Assembly (NCBI RefSeq): GCF_041199995.1
Contig: NZ_CP165646.1
Span: 186,001-250,000, forward strand
DNA length: 64,000 bases
Source of the DNA: Leptotrichia sp. HSP-342
GTDB taxonomy: Bacteria > Fusobacteriota > Fusobacteriia > Fusobacteriales > Leptotrichiaceae
Reading direction: 5' to 3'
The notes under the pieces were generated by a model that searched no databases, was not told the DNA's origin, and was given only the letters and a program-made list of their open reading frames with translations. The position numbers and the translations under genes were made by a program. How positions within the stretch are numbered: the stretch's first letter is position 1; every line of letters begins with the position of its first letter. This document shows positions 8,551 through 16,826 of the stretch, piece after piece.

Positions 8551-9407
8551 GGACTGTTGACAAGTACGCATTAGTAAAGACTTTATTCAATGAGTTTAAT
8601 GTTTCAAAATCAAGAATAATTAATTTAATAGGCATTAAAAAAAGCAGCTATTACTACTGGGTTAAAGAGGTCAAGACACAGAGGGATATAGAAAATGAAA
8701 TTTTGTATGATATAATAAAATCAATATGGCAAGACAGCAGAAAAACTTACGGAGCAGTAAGAATTCATAAAAAACTAAGAAAGTTAGGATTAGAAGTAAA
8801 CATAAAACGAGTTAGAAGGTTGATGAAGGAAAACCAGATAAAGTCAATAATTCATAAAAAATTTAGAAATTATAACAAATCAGAAGATATAAAAGAAGCA
8901 GCAAGAAATATTTTAAAAAGAAATTTTGATACAGAAAAATTAAATGAAAAATGGGTAAGTGATATAACATATATTTGGACAAGAAAGGACGGGTGGTGTT
9001 ATTTATCAAGTATAATGGATTTGCACAGCAGAAGAATAATATCACATAAGGTTGGAAAATTTATGGATATAAAATTAGTTATCGACACCTTAAAAATGGC
9101 GATATATAAAAGAGGGGATATAACTGATCTGATAATACATACAGATAGAGGAAGCCAGTATATGAGTAAAGAATATCGTAAATTTTGTGCAAAAAAAGGC
9201 ATAAGCATATCTTACAGTAGAAAAGGAAATCCTTATGATAATGCGTGTATAGAATCATTCCATGTAACATTGAAAAAAGAATATGTACATAATGAAAACT
9301 TTGAAAGTCTAGAAAGTTTAAGAAGTAGAATGTACGAGTATATAGAAATATGGTATAATAACAGCAGAATACACAGTAAAATAGGATTTACAAGTCCGAA
9401 TGAATAA
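8547..9407 (+). CDS. IS3-family OrfB transposase (rve/DDE domain)
   Basis: The frame is open from the slippage site at 8547 to 9407. It has the HTH_21 region (WQDSRKTYGAVRIHKKLRKL) and an RNase H-fold integrase core with DDE residues: D in WVSDITYIW, D in IIHTDRGSQY and E in ACIESFHVTLKKE. OrfB is normally made as an OrfAB fusion by -1 frameshifting. The frame stops after FTSPNE, where family members usually continue for a dozen or more residues; the same frame downstream of the stop reads EESIKKGNKEIA, so the TAA is probably a nonsense change. Confidence 0.8.
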   Translation: MRTVDKYALVKTLFNEFNVSKSRIINLIGIKKSSYYYWVKEVKTQRDIENEILYDIIKSIWQDSRKTYGAVRIHKKLRKLGLEVNIKRVRRLMKENQIKSIIHKKFRNYNKSEDIKEAARNILKRNFDTEKLNEKWVSDITYIWTRKDGWCYLSSIMDLHSRRIISHKVGKFMDIKLVIDTLKMAIYKRGDITDLIIHTDRGSQYMSKEYRKFCAKKGISISYSRKGNPYDNACIESFHVTLKKEYVHNENFESLESLRSRMYEYIEIWYNNSRIHSKIGFTSPNE

Positions 9408-9474
9408 GAAGAAAGCATAAAGAAAGGAAACAAAGAAATTGCTTAAAAATAGTCTAAATTTTGGGGGACACTCC

Positions 9475-9593
9475 AGTATAAGTTTCACTATAATATTAAA
9501 TTCAGAAGAATTACCTTCATTAAAAAATTTTCCACAACCAGTTAGAAAACAAAAAAATAGTAATAATAAAAATCCCCCTCTTATACTTTTCAC
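9475..9593 (-). pseudogene. 5' part of a lipoprotein gene cut by the IS3 element
   Basis: A GTG at 9593 opens VKSIRGG, a hydrophobic stretch and the lipobox FLTGC, followed by about 19 residues before the reading frame runs into the IS end at 9475. On the far side of the element (below 8150) only about 20 bases remain before the tRNA terminator, so the original protein was very short or its 3' part is lost. Function cannot be assigned. Confidence 0.55.
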
Positions 9594-9687
9594 AAAATCC
9601 CCCACCTTTTACTTTATTTATTAATATAAGCCTTCCTATTTTTCAAAACATTAAAATTTCAAAAAATATGTCTAAATTTATTATAAC

Positions 9688-9712
9688 AAAAAAGACTGAA
9701 GTATGTCAGTCT
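9688..9712 (-). terminator. Terminator of the peptide-binding protein operon
   Basis: On the minus strand AGACTGA pairs perfectly with TCAGTCT across a short loop and is followed by a T run. It lies about 70 bases after the stop of the binding-protein gene. Confidence 0.8.
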
Positions 9713-9778
9713 AATTTTATTAAATTAAATTAAATTTTTACTTTTTGTTACACTTGACAAAGAGCCTTTTTTAAACTT

Positions 9779-11473
9779 CTATTTAGCTTTATTAACATTT
9801 CTTAAATATAAAATCCCGCCATAAGGAACTAATTTCAGTTCTTTTATTCCTGGTTTTTCAAGAATAATATGAGTAATTTCACCGTAGCCCATTTTTGCTG
9901 CAGGATTTTCTTTCTCATATATATTTTCAGCTTTGATTAGAGCATCCGTTCTGATGTTAATATCTTTTGTTTCAGAGGCAATTTTTATAAGTTTATCATA
10001 TTCAGAATTAGAATAAGAACCGTAATTATAAGGACTGTCTGATACAAATCTTTCAAGGTAAAGTATCGGGTCATTAAATCCTAACAAAATTTCATTTTCA
10101 ATAATATCAAAATCTTTTTTTCTTGATTTTAAAATTAAATCCTTATAAGACATTCTTGTAACTTCGACATCTATTCCAAGATGTTTTTTTAAATTTTCTG
10201 AGAACCCGTCAATGGAATTTTCTTTAATAGCAATATTTAAAACAGGCATTTTACTTATTCCTAATTCTTTTAATCCCTCATCTAATAATTCTTTTATATT
10301 TTTGTAATGATAACTCCTACTTTCAGCTTTTCCATTTTTTGCAGCTAAAACAGAGAAATTTTTGCCATTAATACTGATGTATCCTGGAACAAATCCGTAT
10401 TCTCTCCTTGTTTCTCCTGCCATTACAGCATCTATAGCCTTTCTGACTTTAGGATTACTTAATGTTTTTACTTTAGTATTGAAAACATAATAATAAGAAG
10501 AACCTGCAGATAGTCTCTGTGTTTCTTTCATATCATTTTTCAGTTTGGCTCTTGAAAAGAACTGGGAATATACAACAGTTGCGTCTATTCCTTTGCTTTC
10601 AGCAATTCTTTTATAGTCATTTCCATCCCACAAACCACCATAAATATTGATTTTATTCATTTTTATACTGTTACCGTTCCAGTAATTTTTATTTTTTTCC
10701 AATAATAATTTTCTTTTTCCTATACTTTTTATGATATAAGGTCCTGAATATAAAATATTTTCAGGTATTTTTCCGTATTTTTCTCCTAATTTCCCAAAAA
10801 ATTCCTGATTTAAAGGTGAAAATTCTACTTTTGTCATTAACATATCAAAATATCCTATCGGCTTGGTTAGTTCCAGTTCAATAGTTTCATTATTATCCAA
10901 TATTTTTATCCCTACATTTTCAGCTTTTACCTTTCCTTCATAAAATTCTCTGCCGTTCTTTATAAGAAAAAGGATATCCGTATTCGGAGATATTATCTCA
11001 GGATTCAGCATTCTCAACAATGCAGTTTTAAAATCTTCAGCTTTTATAGGAGTTCCGTCAGAATATTTCAATCCTTTTCTCAGATGAAAAGTCCACTTGG
11101 TTTTATCCTTGCCTGTTTCCCATTTTTCTGCCAGTCCGGGAACTATTTTCCCATTTTCATCAATTCTGACAAGTCCTTCAAATAAAAGGTCAAAAATATC
11201 GGCAGCTTCATAATTTCTGATATTTTCAGGGTGTTTATCATTAAGCAGCTGAGCATCGTAAGATTCAGGAAGAAACAGATGTACTAAATTAAAAGTATCA
11301 GGAGTACTTTCAGCAACATTATATTCAAATTTAGCCCCACTAATTGTGTCTACAATTGTATTAAATATATTTTTTTCTGTCTTATTTTCAGAATATGTTC
11401 CTGTTTTACTTTCAGAACATGATAAATTGAATACTCCTAATAATAATATAAAAATTGTATACATTTTTTTCAT
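9779..11473 (-). CDS. ABC transporter oligopeptide-binding lipoprotein (SBP_bac_5)
   Basis: A 564-residue extracytoplasmic solute-binding protein. The ATG at 11473 is preferred because GAGAGG lies about 10 bases upstream; a GTG at 11482 is the alternative. A signal peptide ends in the lipobox NLSC. Family features include the early block DIFDLLFEGLVRIDENGKIVPGLAEKWE, the motif KWTFHLRKGLKYSDGTPIKAEDF, and the late YLERFVSDSPYNYGSYSNSEYDKL. These proteins deliver peptides (sometimes nickel or heme) to a permease. No permease or ATPase of this type is adjacent; the only partner is the upstream membrane protein, whose 3' end it nearly overlaps. Confidence 0.9.
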   Translation of the reverse strand: MKKMYTIFILLLGVFNLSCSESKTGTYSENKTEKNIFNTIVDTISGAKFEYNVAESTPDTFNLVHLFLPESYDAQLLNDKHPENIRNYEAADIFDLLFEGLVRIDENGKIVPGLAEKWETGKDKTKWTFHLRKGLKYSDGTPIKAEDFKTALLRMLNPEIISPNTDILFLIKNGREFYEGKVKAENVGIKILDNNETIELELTKPIGYFDMLMTKVEFSPLNQEFFGKLGEKYGKIPENILYSGPYIIKSIGKRKLLLEKNKNYWNGNSIKMNKINIYGGLWDGNDYKRIAESKGIDATVVYSQFFSRAKLKNDMKETQRLSAGSSYYYVFNTKVKTLSNPKVRKAIDAVMAGETRREYGFVPGYISINGKNFSVLAAKNGKAESRSYHYKNIKELLDEGLKELGISKMPVLNIAIKENSIDGFSENLKKHLGIDVEVTRMSYKDLILKSRKKDFDIIENEILLGFNDPILYLERFVSDSPYNYGSYSNSEYDKLIKIASETKDINIRTDALIKAENIYEKENPAAKMGYGEITHIILEKPGIKELKLVPYGGILYLRNVNKAK

Positions 11474-11474
11474 T

Positions 11475-12293
11475 TTATTCACCCTCTCTATTTTTTTTAG
11501 AAAAAATCAGCAAAATTCCTAAAAATATTATTACAAATAAATTTACACAGAAATACATATTAAATATCTCAATGTATAAATTTTTATACCTCAATATAAA
11601 TTTTAAGAAATGAATAAAAAGCTTAAACTCATGCCCCACTTTAAAAGAGTAATTTTTATACAAGTTAGAAAGTTCCATTATAAAATTGATTCCTAATAAT
11701 CCTATTATTGAAACAATAGCAGTATAAATTATTCCTATTATTCTGTGTTCATACAATTTCTTTTCGTATGTTTTTACTGAAAATAAAAAGACTACTGAAA
11801 AAAATGCAGTTGCTGATGTTGCTATTACTCCTGAAGGAATTCCGGAAAATAAAAACAGCATTGTTTTCTGAATGAAAGTAAAGTTGAGTTTCATCTGTTT
11901 AAGAACTTCAGATGTTCCAATAATCGAATTTATAATAATTAAAACTCCTATGAAAATTATTACATAATACTTTATTTTATGAGATAATTCCATACTATTT
12001 TCATTAAAATAGTCTTTTATCATTTTTATAAAAATAATAGCTGATACAATTATTACAATAAGAGAAAATAATGTAAATATTGCAGCTAGCATTGTTATTT
12101 TTTCTTTTACATCTGTACCCCTAAATTTCATTATAAAAGAAAGATAATATTGCATATATATCATTCTCTTAAATAATACAAGAAAAACTGCTAAAACGAC
12201 TATACCTGTTATTTTCATCAATCCTTGAAATACACTGCTGATATTCTCTTTTTCAAAATCTTCAAATTTTTCATTTAAATCATTTATTTTCAT
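11475..12293 (-). CDS. Multi-pass membrane protein of unknown function
   Basis: The 272-residue product has about six hydrophobic segments (near residues 25-45, 68-90, 108-125, 143-172, 185-208 and 245-265) and a charged N terminus of about 22 residues. I do not recognise a domain; it has no binding-protein-dependent permease EAA loop. It is directly upstream of the peptide-binding lipoprotein, with the stop codon touching that gene's start region, so the two are cotranscribed. A CCGGAGGT-type ribosome site (minus strand GGAGGTAAGAG) lies before the ATG. Confidence 0.6.
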   Translation of the reverse strand: MKINDLNEKFEDFEKENISSVFQGLMKITGIVVLAVFLVLFKRMIYMQYYLSFIMKFRGTDVKEKITMLAAIFTLFSLIVIIVSAIIFIKMIKDYFNENSMELSHKIKYYVIIFIGVLIIINSIIGTSEVLKQMKLNFTFIQKTMLFLFSGIPSGVIATSATAFFSVVFLFSVKTYEKKLYEHRIIGIIYTAIVSIIGLLGINFIMELSNLYKNYSFKVGHEFKLFIHFLKFILRYKNLYIEIFNMYFCVNLFVIIFLGILLIFSKKNREGE

Positions 12294-12420
12294 ATATTCT
12301 CTTACCTCCGGAAATGCATATTTTTTTATTTATTTTCTATTCTTATGTAATATTAGCAGTAAAAGATTAAAATAAAATGAGATTTTTGATTTTTAAACTT
12401 AGCAAGGATCCTTTTCTCTT

Positions 12421-12448
12421 AAAATAGAAAACCTGTCTTTTCTATTTT
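12421..12448. terminator. Perfect 11-bp hairpin next to the IS630 relic
   Basis: AAAATAGAAAA and TTTTCTATTTT form a perfect inverted repeat with a 6-base loop. It may be the terminator or terminal repeat of the adjacent IS630-type relic. Confidence 0.45.
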
Positions 12449-12464
12449 GTATAGTAAAACCTAT

Positions 12465-12715
12465 TTAAAACTGAACTAATTTATTAAATAAAACAGAAGT
12501 AACTGCTTCTTCTAGTGTATTATATGGGCTATGTCCTTTAATTTTTTCTTCATATTAGCCCATAATTTTTCTATTGGATTTAAATCCGGCGAATATGGCG
12601 GAAGAAATAATAGACAATGCCCCGTTTCCTTAATTATCTTTTCTAACATATTCTTTCTATGAAATCTGGCATTATCCATCTGTTTTGGTAGATATATAAG
12701 TCTTGTTCTTTTCAA
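12465..12715 (-). pseudogene. IS630-family transposase fragment
   Basis: The C-terminal DDE_3 part of an IS630-type transposase: DNARFH (second catalytic Asp) followed by LLFLPPYSPDLNPIEKLWAN with the catalytic Glu. The first frame stops at 12512; the expected ending (TLEEAVTSVLFNKLVQF) continues in a different frame to TAA at 12467-12465. The N-terminal half is absent. The fragment is therefore truncated and frameshifted. Confidence 0.8.
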
Positions 12716-12837
12716 GTATTTACTTATAGAAAAATTTAGTTTATTATTTAAAAATTCAATTATAATTTTTTTATTATTTACTGACTTTTGTTCTTATGTT
12801 ATATGATTTATAACAACAAAAAGGAATTTTTTATATC

Positions 12838-12866
12838 TTGACAAATAGAATAATACTTTGTACAAT
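12838..12866 (+). promoter_or_regulatory. Promoter of the RelB/RelE-type locus
   Basis: Consensus TTGACA (12838-12843) and TACAAT (12861-12866) with a 17-base spacer, about 35 bases before the antitoxin ATG. Confidence 0.8.
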
Positions 12867-12867
12867 T

Positions 12868-12883
12868 GTAATATAAATATTAC
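12868..12883 (+). promoter_or_regulatory. Candidate antitoxin operator
   Basis: GTAATA-TAAA-TATTAC is a perfect inverted repeat placed at the expected transcription start, directly after the -10 box. Ribbon-helix-helix antitoxins commonly autorepress at such palindromes; binding here is inference. Confidence 0.55.
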
Positions 12884-12899
12884 GATTGGAGGGATAAAA

Positions 12900-13127
12900 A
12901 TGCCAACATTATCATTGAGAATGGAAAAGGAAGACTTGGAGTTCTTAAAAGAATATTCAAGTATGAATAATCTTAATATGTCATCTTTTGTCCGTAACTT
13001 AATCTTAGATAAAATATACGATGAAATAACTGAAGAAGATGAAAAAAGAATATTGAAAAGATGGGAAAAATCAAAATCTGAAAAAACTTCTGATGCTGAA
13101 GATGTATTCAAAAGGCTAGGATTATAA
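12900..13127 (+). CDS. RelB-type ribbon-helix-helix antitoxin
   Basis: A 75-residue protein beginning MPTLSLRMEKEDLEFL, a ribbon-helix-helix fold (beta strand TLSLRME, helices EDLEFLKEYSSMN and MSSFVRNLILDKI), with an acidic/basic C-terminal tail ending DVFKRLGL. This resembles small RelB/DUF6290 antitoxins. A TTGGAGGG ribosome site is 7 bases upstream of the ATG. The stop overlaps the toxin ATG (TAATG), the usual coupling in type II toxin-antitoxin operons. It appears intact while the toxin frame is not. Confidence 0.8.
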   Translation: MPTLSLRMEKEDLEFLKEYSSMNNLNMSSFVRNLILDKIYDEITEEDEKRILKRWEKSKSEKTSDAEDVFKRLGL

Positions 13128-13449
13128 TGAAAAAAAATTTTATGAAGTTAGGTTCACTGAATCTGCAGAAAAAGATTTAAAAAAATTAAGCAAATCAAAC
13201 AAGACCATCGCTAAACTTATAAAAAAATGGATTTCAGAAAACTTAATAGATACACAAAATCCAAAACAAAGAGGAAAGGCACTAACAGGAAATTTAAAAG
13301 GATTATGGAGATACAGAGTAGGTTCCTATAGAATTGTAGCTGAAATAAAAAATGATATTTTGTTAATATTAATTATAGAAATTTCAGATAGAAAAGAAAC
13401 TTATAAAGATAAAAGGAGAAAAACATATAAAGATGGAAAAATAAAATAA
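13127..13449 (+). pseudogene. RelE/ParE-family toxin, frame broken at A8 after the start codon
   Basis: The ATG at 13127 is followed by eight A (13130-13137) and soon stops in its own frame. The next frame encodes a complete RelE-type toxin: YEVRFTESAEKDLKKL, then GKALTGNLKGLWRYRVGSYR and an ending ISDRKETYKDKRR. One more A in the run would join the ATG to this body. There is no other start codon in the toxin frame after an upstream TAG. RelE toxins cleave mRNA at the ribosome. Either the gene is dead, or slippage on the A run permits low production. Confidence 0.8.
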
Positions 13450-13470
13450 ATATACAGAGCCACTGATTAA

Positions 13471-13881
13471 CTTCCCCAAAAAGTTGGACAAATTTAATTT
13501 AACTTACTAACAAGAATTGATTTTTATACAGAAATCGATTTTTTTATTTATAAGGAAATTAAATTCATATTTTTTAGGTATTTACTGATATATTTGATAA
13601 TTTTAAAAGAGGCGTCAGCCTCTTTTCCTCTTCTTTTGTCAAAATAACTATATAAATGTCTACGACAAAATATCCAACCTAGTTGGATTAATAAAATATT
13701 AATAGTATTTTTTGAGGGGCGGATATCTGTAATGATAAAATTCCCATACAATCATTTTAACCTTGCTGACTTTTTTTCTTATAAATCATATCTAAAAATA
13801 GAAAATGTATATTATATTTGGAATTTACGTTAAATAAAACTAATTTCCTGTTTAATTGTTCACAGTTTTGGGAACACTCTA
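13471..13881. mobile_element. Degenerate IS3-like remnant
   Basis: The left end CTTCCCCAAAAAGTTGGACA (13471-13490) resembles the IS3/IS150 terminal repeat seen at 8150, and TTTTGGGAACACTCTA (13866-13881) resembles the right end at 9460-9475. Only about 400 bases separate them, and no transposase domain can be recognised inside. A hairpin AATTGATTT/AAATCGATT with a T run lies at 13515-13545. The minus-strand open frame at 13548-13751 is unrecognised and probably not a gene. Confidence 0.45.
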
Positions 13882-13894
13882 ATTTTTAAAATTC

Positions 13895-14806
13895 TTATTT
13901 ATCTAAAATAGATAAATATAAATCTAGTCTCCGATTTAAATATCTAGCAAACATATCTGACATTCCTGATATATTGTGCTTTACATGATATTCATCAAAA
14001 GCTTCATAATATCTCAGTCGATCAGTAAACTTGATATCTATAGGTGGATATCCCTCCTTCATAAGTTCTAAATTTATTAACAATCTTCCAGTCCTTCCAT
14101 TTCCATCAATAAAAGGATGAATACTTTCAAATTCTATATGAAAACGGGCAAGTTTAGTTACAATGTCTTCCTTGCTGTTTTTATACCGTTGCAATAATTC
14201 TTCCATTTTCGGAATAATTAGATATGGTTGTACGGGTTCATGAGCTGCTCACATAATTCTAACAGGAACTCTACAGTATATTCCTCTTTCTTATCAGCCA
14301 ATATCAAATAATGAATATCCTTAATTACTTTTTCGGATATTTCAACATTTTCACTAACAAGTTTTCTTACTACTCAAAAGCTTCCTTGTGTCCAATTACT
14401 TCCAAATGCTCCTTTAATGATTTTTGGTTAATGGTAAGCCCTTTAAGAATCATGTCTGTTTCACGTAAAGTTAAAGTGTTCCCTTCAATTGCATTTGAAT
14501 TATAGGTATATTCTGTTAAAAATTCTTCATTTAATCTTTCCAGTTCCCCTTCTGTTAAAGGTCTCCTTGCTTTAAGATTGCTTAATTTTTCTTCTAATAT
14601 TGGAATGAGCGTTCCTGTAATTTTATATCTTCCATCAGTTGGTTTTATTGCATCATATGGTATTTTCCAAGTGCTTCCTTCTTGATATGCACCAGGTATT
14701 TTCCCTTCAGAGCATAAAACTCTTACTCTTCTATCAGATATTCCCCATTTTTCAGAAACTTGTTTAACTGTAATATATATAAAATCCCTCCAATCTTTTC
14801 ATAGTA
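13895..14806 (-). pseudogene. Fic family AMP-transferase-type protein, multiply broken
   Basis: Read on the minus strand, the N-terminal part has a MerR-like helix-turn-helix (ITVKQVSEKWGISDRRVR) and the Fic_N helix with NSNAIEGNTLTLRET. The C-terminal part (13895-14206) has the Fic core HPFIDGNGRTGR. Between them the frame changes at about 14375 (after GHKEAFE, TAG) and again near 14265, and a TGA replaces the expected Gly in the RIMGAAHEP stretch near 14250. The start region also appears shifted within a TA repeat. Intact relatives are about 300 residues and transfer AMP or similar groups to proteins. This copy cannot make the full enzyme. Confidence 0.8.
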
Positions 14807-14841
14807 TACTATTTTATCGGAATAATATCAATACTATTGGA

Positions 14842-15006
14842 ATGAAATATATTGATTGTCGGAACAGTACTTTTTTTGAAAAATTTGAAACAAAAGTTAA
14901 AATTATTTCTGATGGTATAAAAGAAAGATCAATTCAGGAAGAATTAGCAGAAGATATTATTTCCATAATTCATTTATTTAGTGAAAAACTTTACGGATTG
15001 AGATCT
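14842..15006 (+). pseudogene. Tail of an IS607-type serine recombinase (relic)
   Basis: The segment IQEELAEDIISIIHLFSEKLYGLRS resembles the C-terminal end of IS607-family TnpA resolvases (ELVEDLxxIIxxFSxxLYGLR). No catalytic N-terminal domain is present. After GLRS the frame runs into unrelated sequence. The reverse strand at about 15010-15110 has an open stretch (WWNDFKINLDIELENTVRER) that I do not recognise. Confidence 0.45.
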
Positions 15007-15116
15007 GCTTTTATTTTGATTATGTGCAGCAGTTCTCTCCCTAACCGTATTTTCCAGCTCAATATCCAGATTAATCTTAAAATCATTCCACCAGCCAGTC
15101 GTTTGCTTTAAAATTT

Positions 15117-15150
15117 TGGAGTGTACCCAAATCTTGGACAAATAATTTTT
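15117..15150 (+). repeat. Solo copy of the IS3 left end
   Basis: This stretch repeats bases 8150-8183 of the IS3-family element with one base missing from an A run. No transposase follows, so it marks a lost or rearranged element near the right edge of the island. Up to 15403 I see only a short broken frame (MKRNFKKVTEILLATY then stop, from 15310). Confidence 0.7.
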
Positions 15151-15403
15151 GGTACACTAAAATAGTATTCAAAATGGGACTTTTTCATAATCTATGCTTC
15201 CCAAAGAAAAAATATACATTGTTTAGTTTAATTTCAGATAATCCTTGTTGTAAAAAATAGAGCTTTTTTATTAGGAAAATAAATTTATTTTCAACATAGG
15301 AGTAAAATTATGAAAAGAAATTTTAAAAAAGTAACTGAAATTTTACTGGCAACTTACTGACAACTTTTATATTTCAAATACCCATTTTTAGCGAAATAAT
15401 TAT

Positions 15404-15488
15404 GCGTGGGCACCATTAAAACAATTAAATTTAAAATATATAGTGCAAATCGGCATTTACGCTGGCTTGCACTTTTTTCTTTTTTTTA
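15404..15488 (+). repeat. Degenerate repeat of the tRNA-Phe 3' end and its terminator
   Basis: GCGTGGGCACCATTA at 15404-15418 matches the last bases of tRNA-Phe (GCGTCTGGGCACCATTA at 8049-8065) with two bases missing. Similarity continues through ATATATAGTGCAA and a hairpin ending TTGCACTTTTTTCTTTT, matching 8082-8130. The right hairpin (AGTGCAAATCGGC with GCTGGCTTGCACT) is the better terminator. This defines a direct repeat around the island at 8063-15403. Confidence 0.75.
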
Positions 15489-15707
15489 TGATAACTCACC
15501 CCAATTATGATGTAGTAATTTATCACGGCAATAATAAATAATTGATATTTTATGATTGTTATTAGCAATAACTAAAGAAAGGGAAAAATAATACAGGAAA
15601 AAAGTTTTATAAAGTTACTAAAAAATTATTTAGTATTTCACAACAGAAAAGCAATAGGGTATAGTGAAGAAGAAATTAAGAAAATAGAGAAACTGTATGA
15701 TATTGAA

Positions 15708-16697
15708 GTGAAAGGCGATTTTAAGGAGTTTTTGAGAATTGTGGGGAGGAATAGTAGTGGAATTTTGGGATATGGGTACTTAGTTTTTTATAATCCTTTT
15801 TTTACGCCAAGAAAAAATTTAATATTTCAGGAATTTGATAGAAATGCATTTTGTAAAATAGGAATGAAAAATATTTTAGAAAGCAAAATTTTTGTATTTT
15901 CAGTAGAGGATGAAACAATAGAATACTTTATCAAAACATCAGATGATGATTTTAAGGTTTATAAATACTATGGAAGTTATGATAAAATAGAAGAAGTAAG
16001 CATGAACTTTGATGAATATATGAAATTGCTTATATATATAAAAGAGCCAAATAATGATAATTTTATAGGAGATTTACTACCTAAAGAAATAAAAAATTTG
16101 AATAAAAATATTACACCACAAAAAATAGACAATTATTTATCGGAAGATAAGAAAAATGATAATAATTTTATATATTTACTAAAAAAATATTTAGAAAAAA
16201 ATGGTAAACAATCAACAGGATATAATGATGAGGAAATTAAAGAAATTGAGAAATTTTATGAAATAAGAATAAAAGATGATTTAAAGGATTTTTTTAGAAT
16301 AGCGGGAAGAAGTGATGGTGGGTTATTAAATAAAAATGATTTAATTTTCTATAAAAATTTAACAGTGAGAGAGCATGTAATTTTTCAATGGAATTTTGAC
16401 GAGAAATGTATTATTGATAATGAATTGTATGAAGAAATAAAGGAGTATTTTTTAGTATTTTTGATAAATAAAAGTCTTTATTATTTAATTTCAATTGAAA
16501 AAGATGTGGAAAAATTATATGTGTATTCTTATAATATGGAAACACAGGAATTAACACATACAGGAAAAACATCCAATGAATTTATGGTTGATTTGGTGCG
16601 TAAGACTAATCCTAATCTTGAAGATGAGAAAGAGGAAATAGGGGAAATGATTGATATTAAGATTGATGATGAGGATGTTGCTGGAGAATTGCAATAG
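15708..16697 (+). CDS. Tandem SUKH-like (SMI1/KNR4) domain protein, start codon lost
   Basis: The 329-residue frame holds two SUKH-like domains. Domain 1 starts upstream of the first ATG: homology to the next gene extends in frame to about 15591 (FIKLLKNYLVFHNRKAIGYS), where the only candidate start is ATA. Domain 2 spans about residues 140-310 (TGYNDEEIKEIEKFYEIRI, then DLKDFFRIAGRSDGG). The family pattern is an acidic helix, EIEKFYxI, a FLRIxGR stretch and a later YYFI/YVYSY strand. SUKH proteins are mainly immunity proteins against nuclease or deaminase toxins; that role here is inference. The C-terminal tail MIDIKIDDEDVAGEL is shared with the next gene. Confidence 0.6.
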   Translation: MKGDFKEFLRIVGRNSSGILGYGYLVFYNPFFTPRKNLIFQEFDRNAFCKIGMKNILESKIFVFSVEDETIEYFIKTSDDDFKVYKYYGSYDKIEEVSMNFDEYMKLLIYIKEPNNDNFIGDLLPKEIKNLNKNITPQKIDNYLSEDKKNDNNFIYLLKKYLEKNGKQSTGYNDEEIKEIEKFYEIRIKDDLKDFFRIAGRSDGGLLNKNDLIFYKNLTVREHVIFQWNFDEKCIIDNELYEEIKEYFLVFLINKSLYYLISIEKDVEKLYVYSYNMETQELTHTGKTSNEFMVDLVRKTNPNLEDEKEEIGEMIDIKIDDEDVAGELQ

Positions 16698-16826
16698 ATG
16701 CTCGGTATCAGTGCCTAAATTCATAATAGATAATTTTAATTTTGATATAACTGTTTTTAAAGGGAGTATCTAAAAAAGTTTTTAATATAAATTTAAGTAA
16801 AAATATTGAAAGGAATGTTTAGAAAA

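Larger units (their letters stand above)
8150..9475 (+). mobile_element. IS3-family (IS150-like) insertion sequence, decayed
   Basis: The ends are imperfect inverted repeats, TGGAGTGTACCCAAAATC at 8150 and TGGAGTGTCCCCCAAAAT read on the minus strand from 9475. A 3-base AGT occurs just outside the left end (8147-8149) and at the right junction (9475-9477), as expected for IS3 target duplication. Two open frames, orfA and orfB, lie inside. orfA is broken in an A run and orfB ends early, so the copy is probably inactive. It interrupts a minus-strand lipoprotein gene whose start is at 9593. Confidence 0.85.
8063..15403. mobile_element. Decayed accessory island between tRNA-Phe and a partial tRNA-Phe repeat
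   Basis: The segment lies between the 3' end of tRNA-Phe and a second copy of that end plus its terminator. Its content is accessory: an intact-ended IS3-family element, IS3, IS630 and IS607-like relics, a broken toxin-antitoxin locus, a fic pseudogene and a peptide-binding lipoprotein with a membrane partner. No tyrosine recombinase gene is visible, so integration by an integrative element is an inference; loss of a duplicated tRNA-Phe with later insertions is the alternative. Confidence 0.5.

Noticed and set aside
13548..13751. 67-residue minus-strand frame (YGNFIITDIRPSKNT...) as an IS66-like transposase end
   Set aside because: The resemblance is too weak and the segment lies within an IS3-like remnant.
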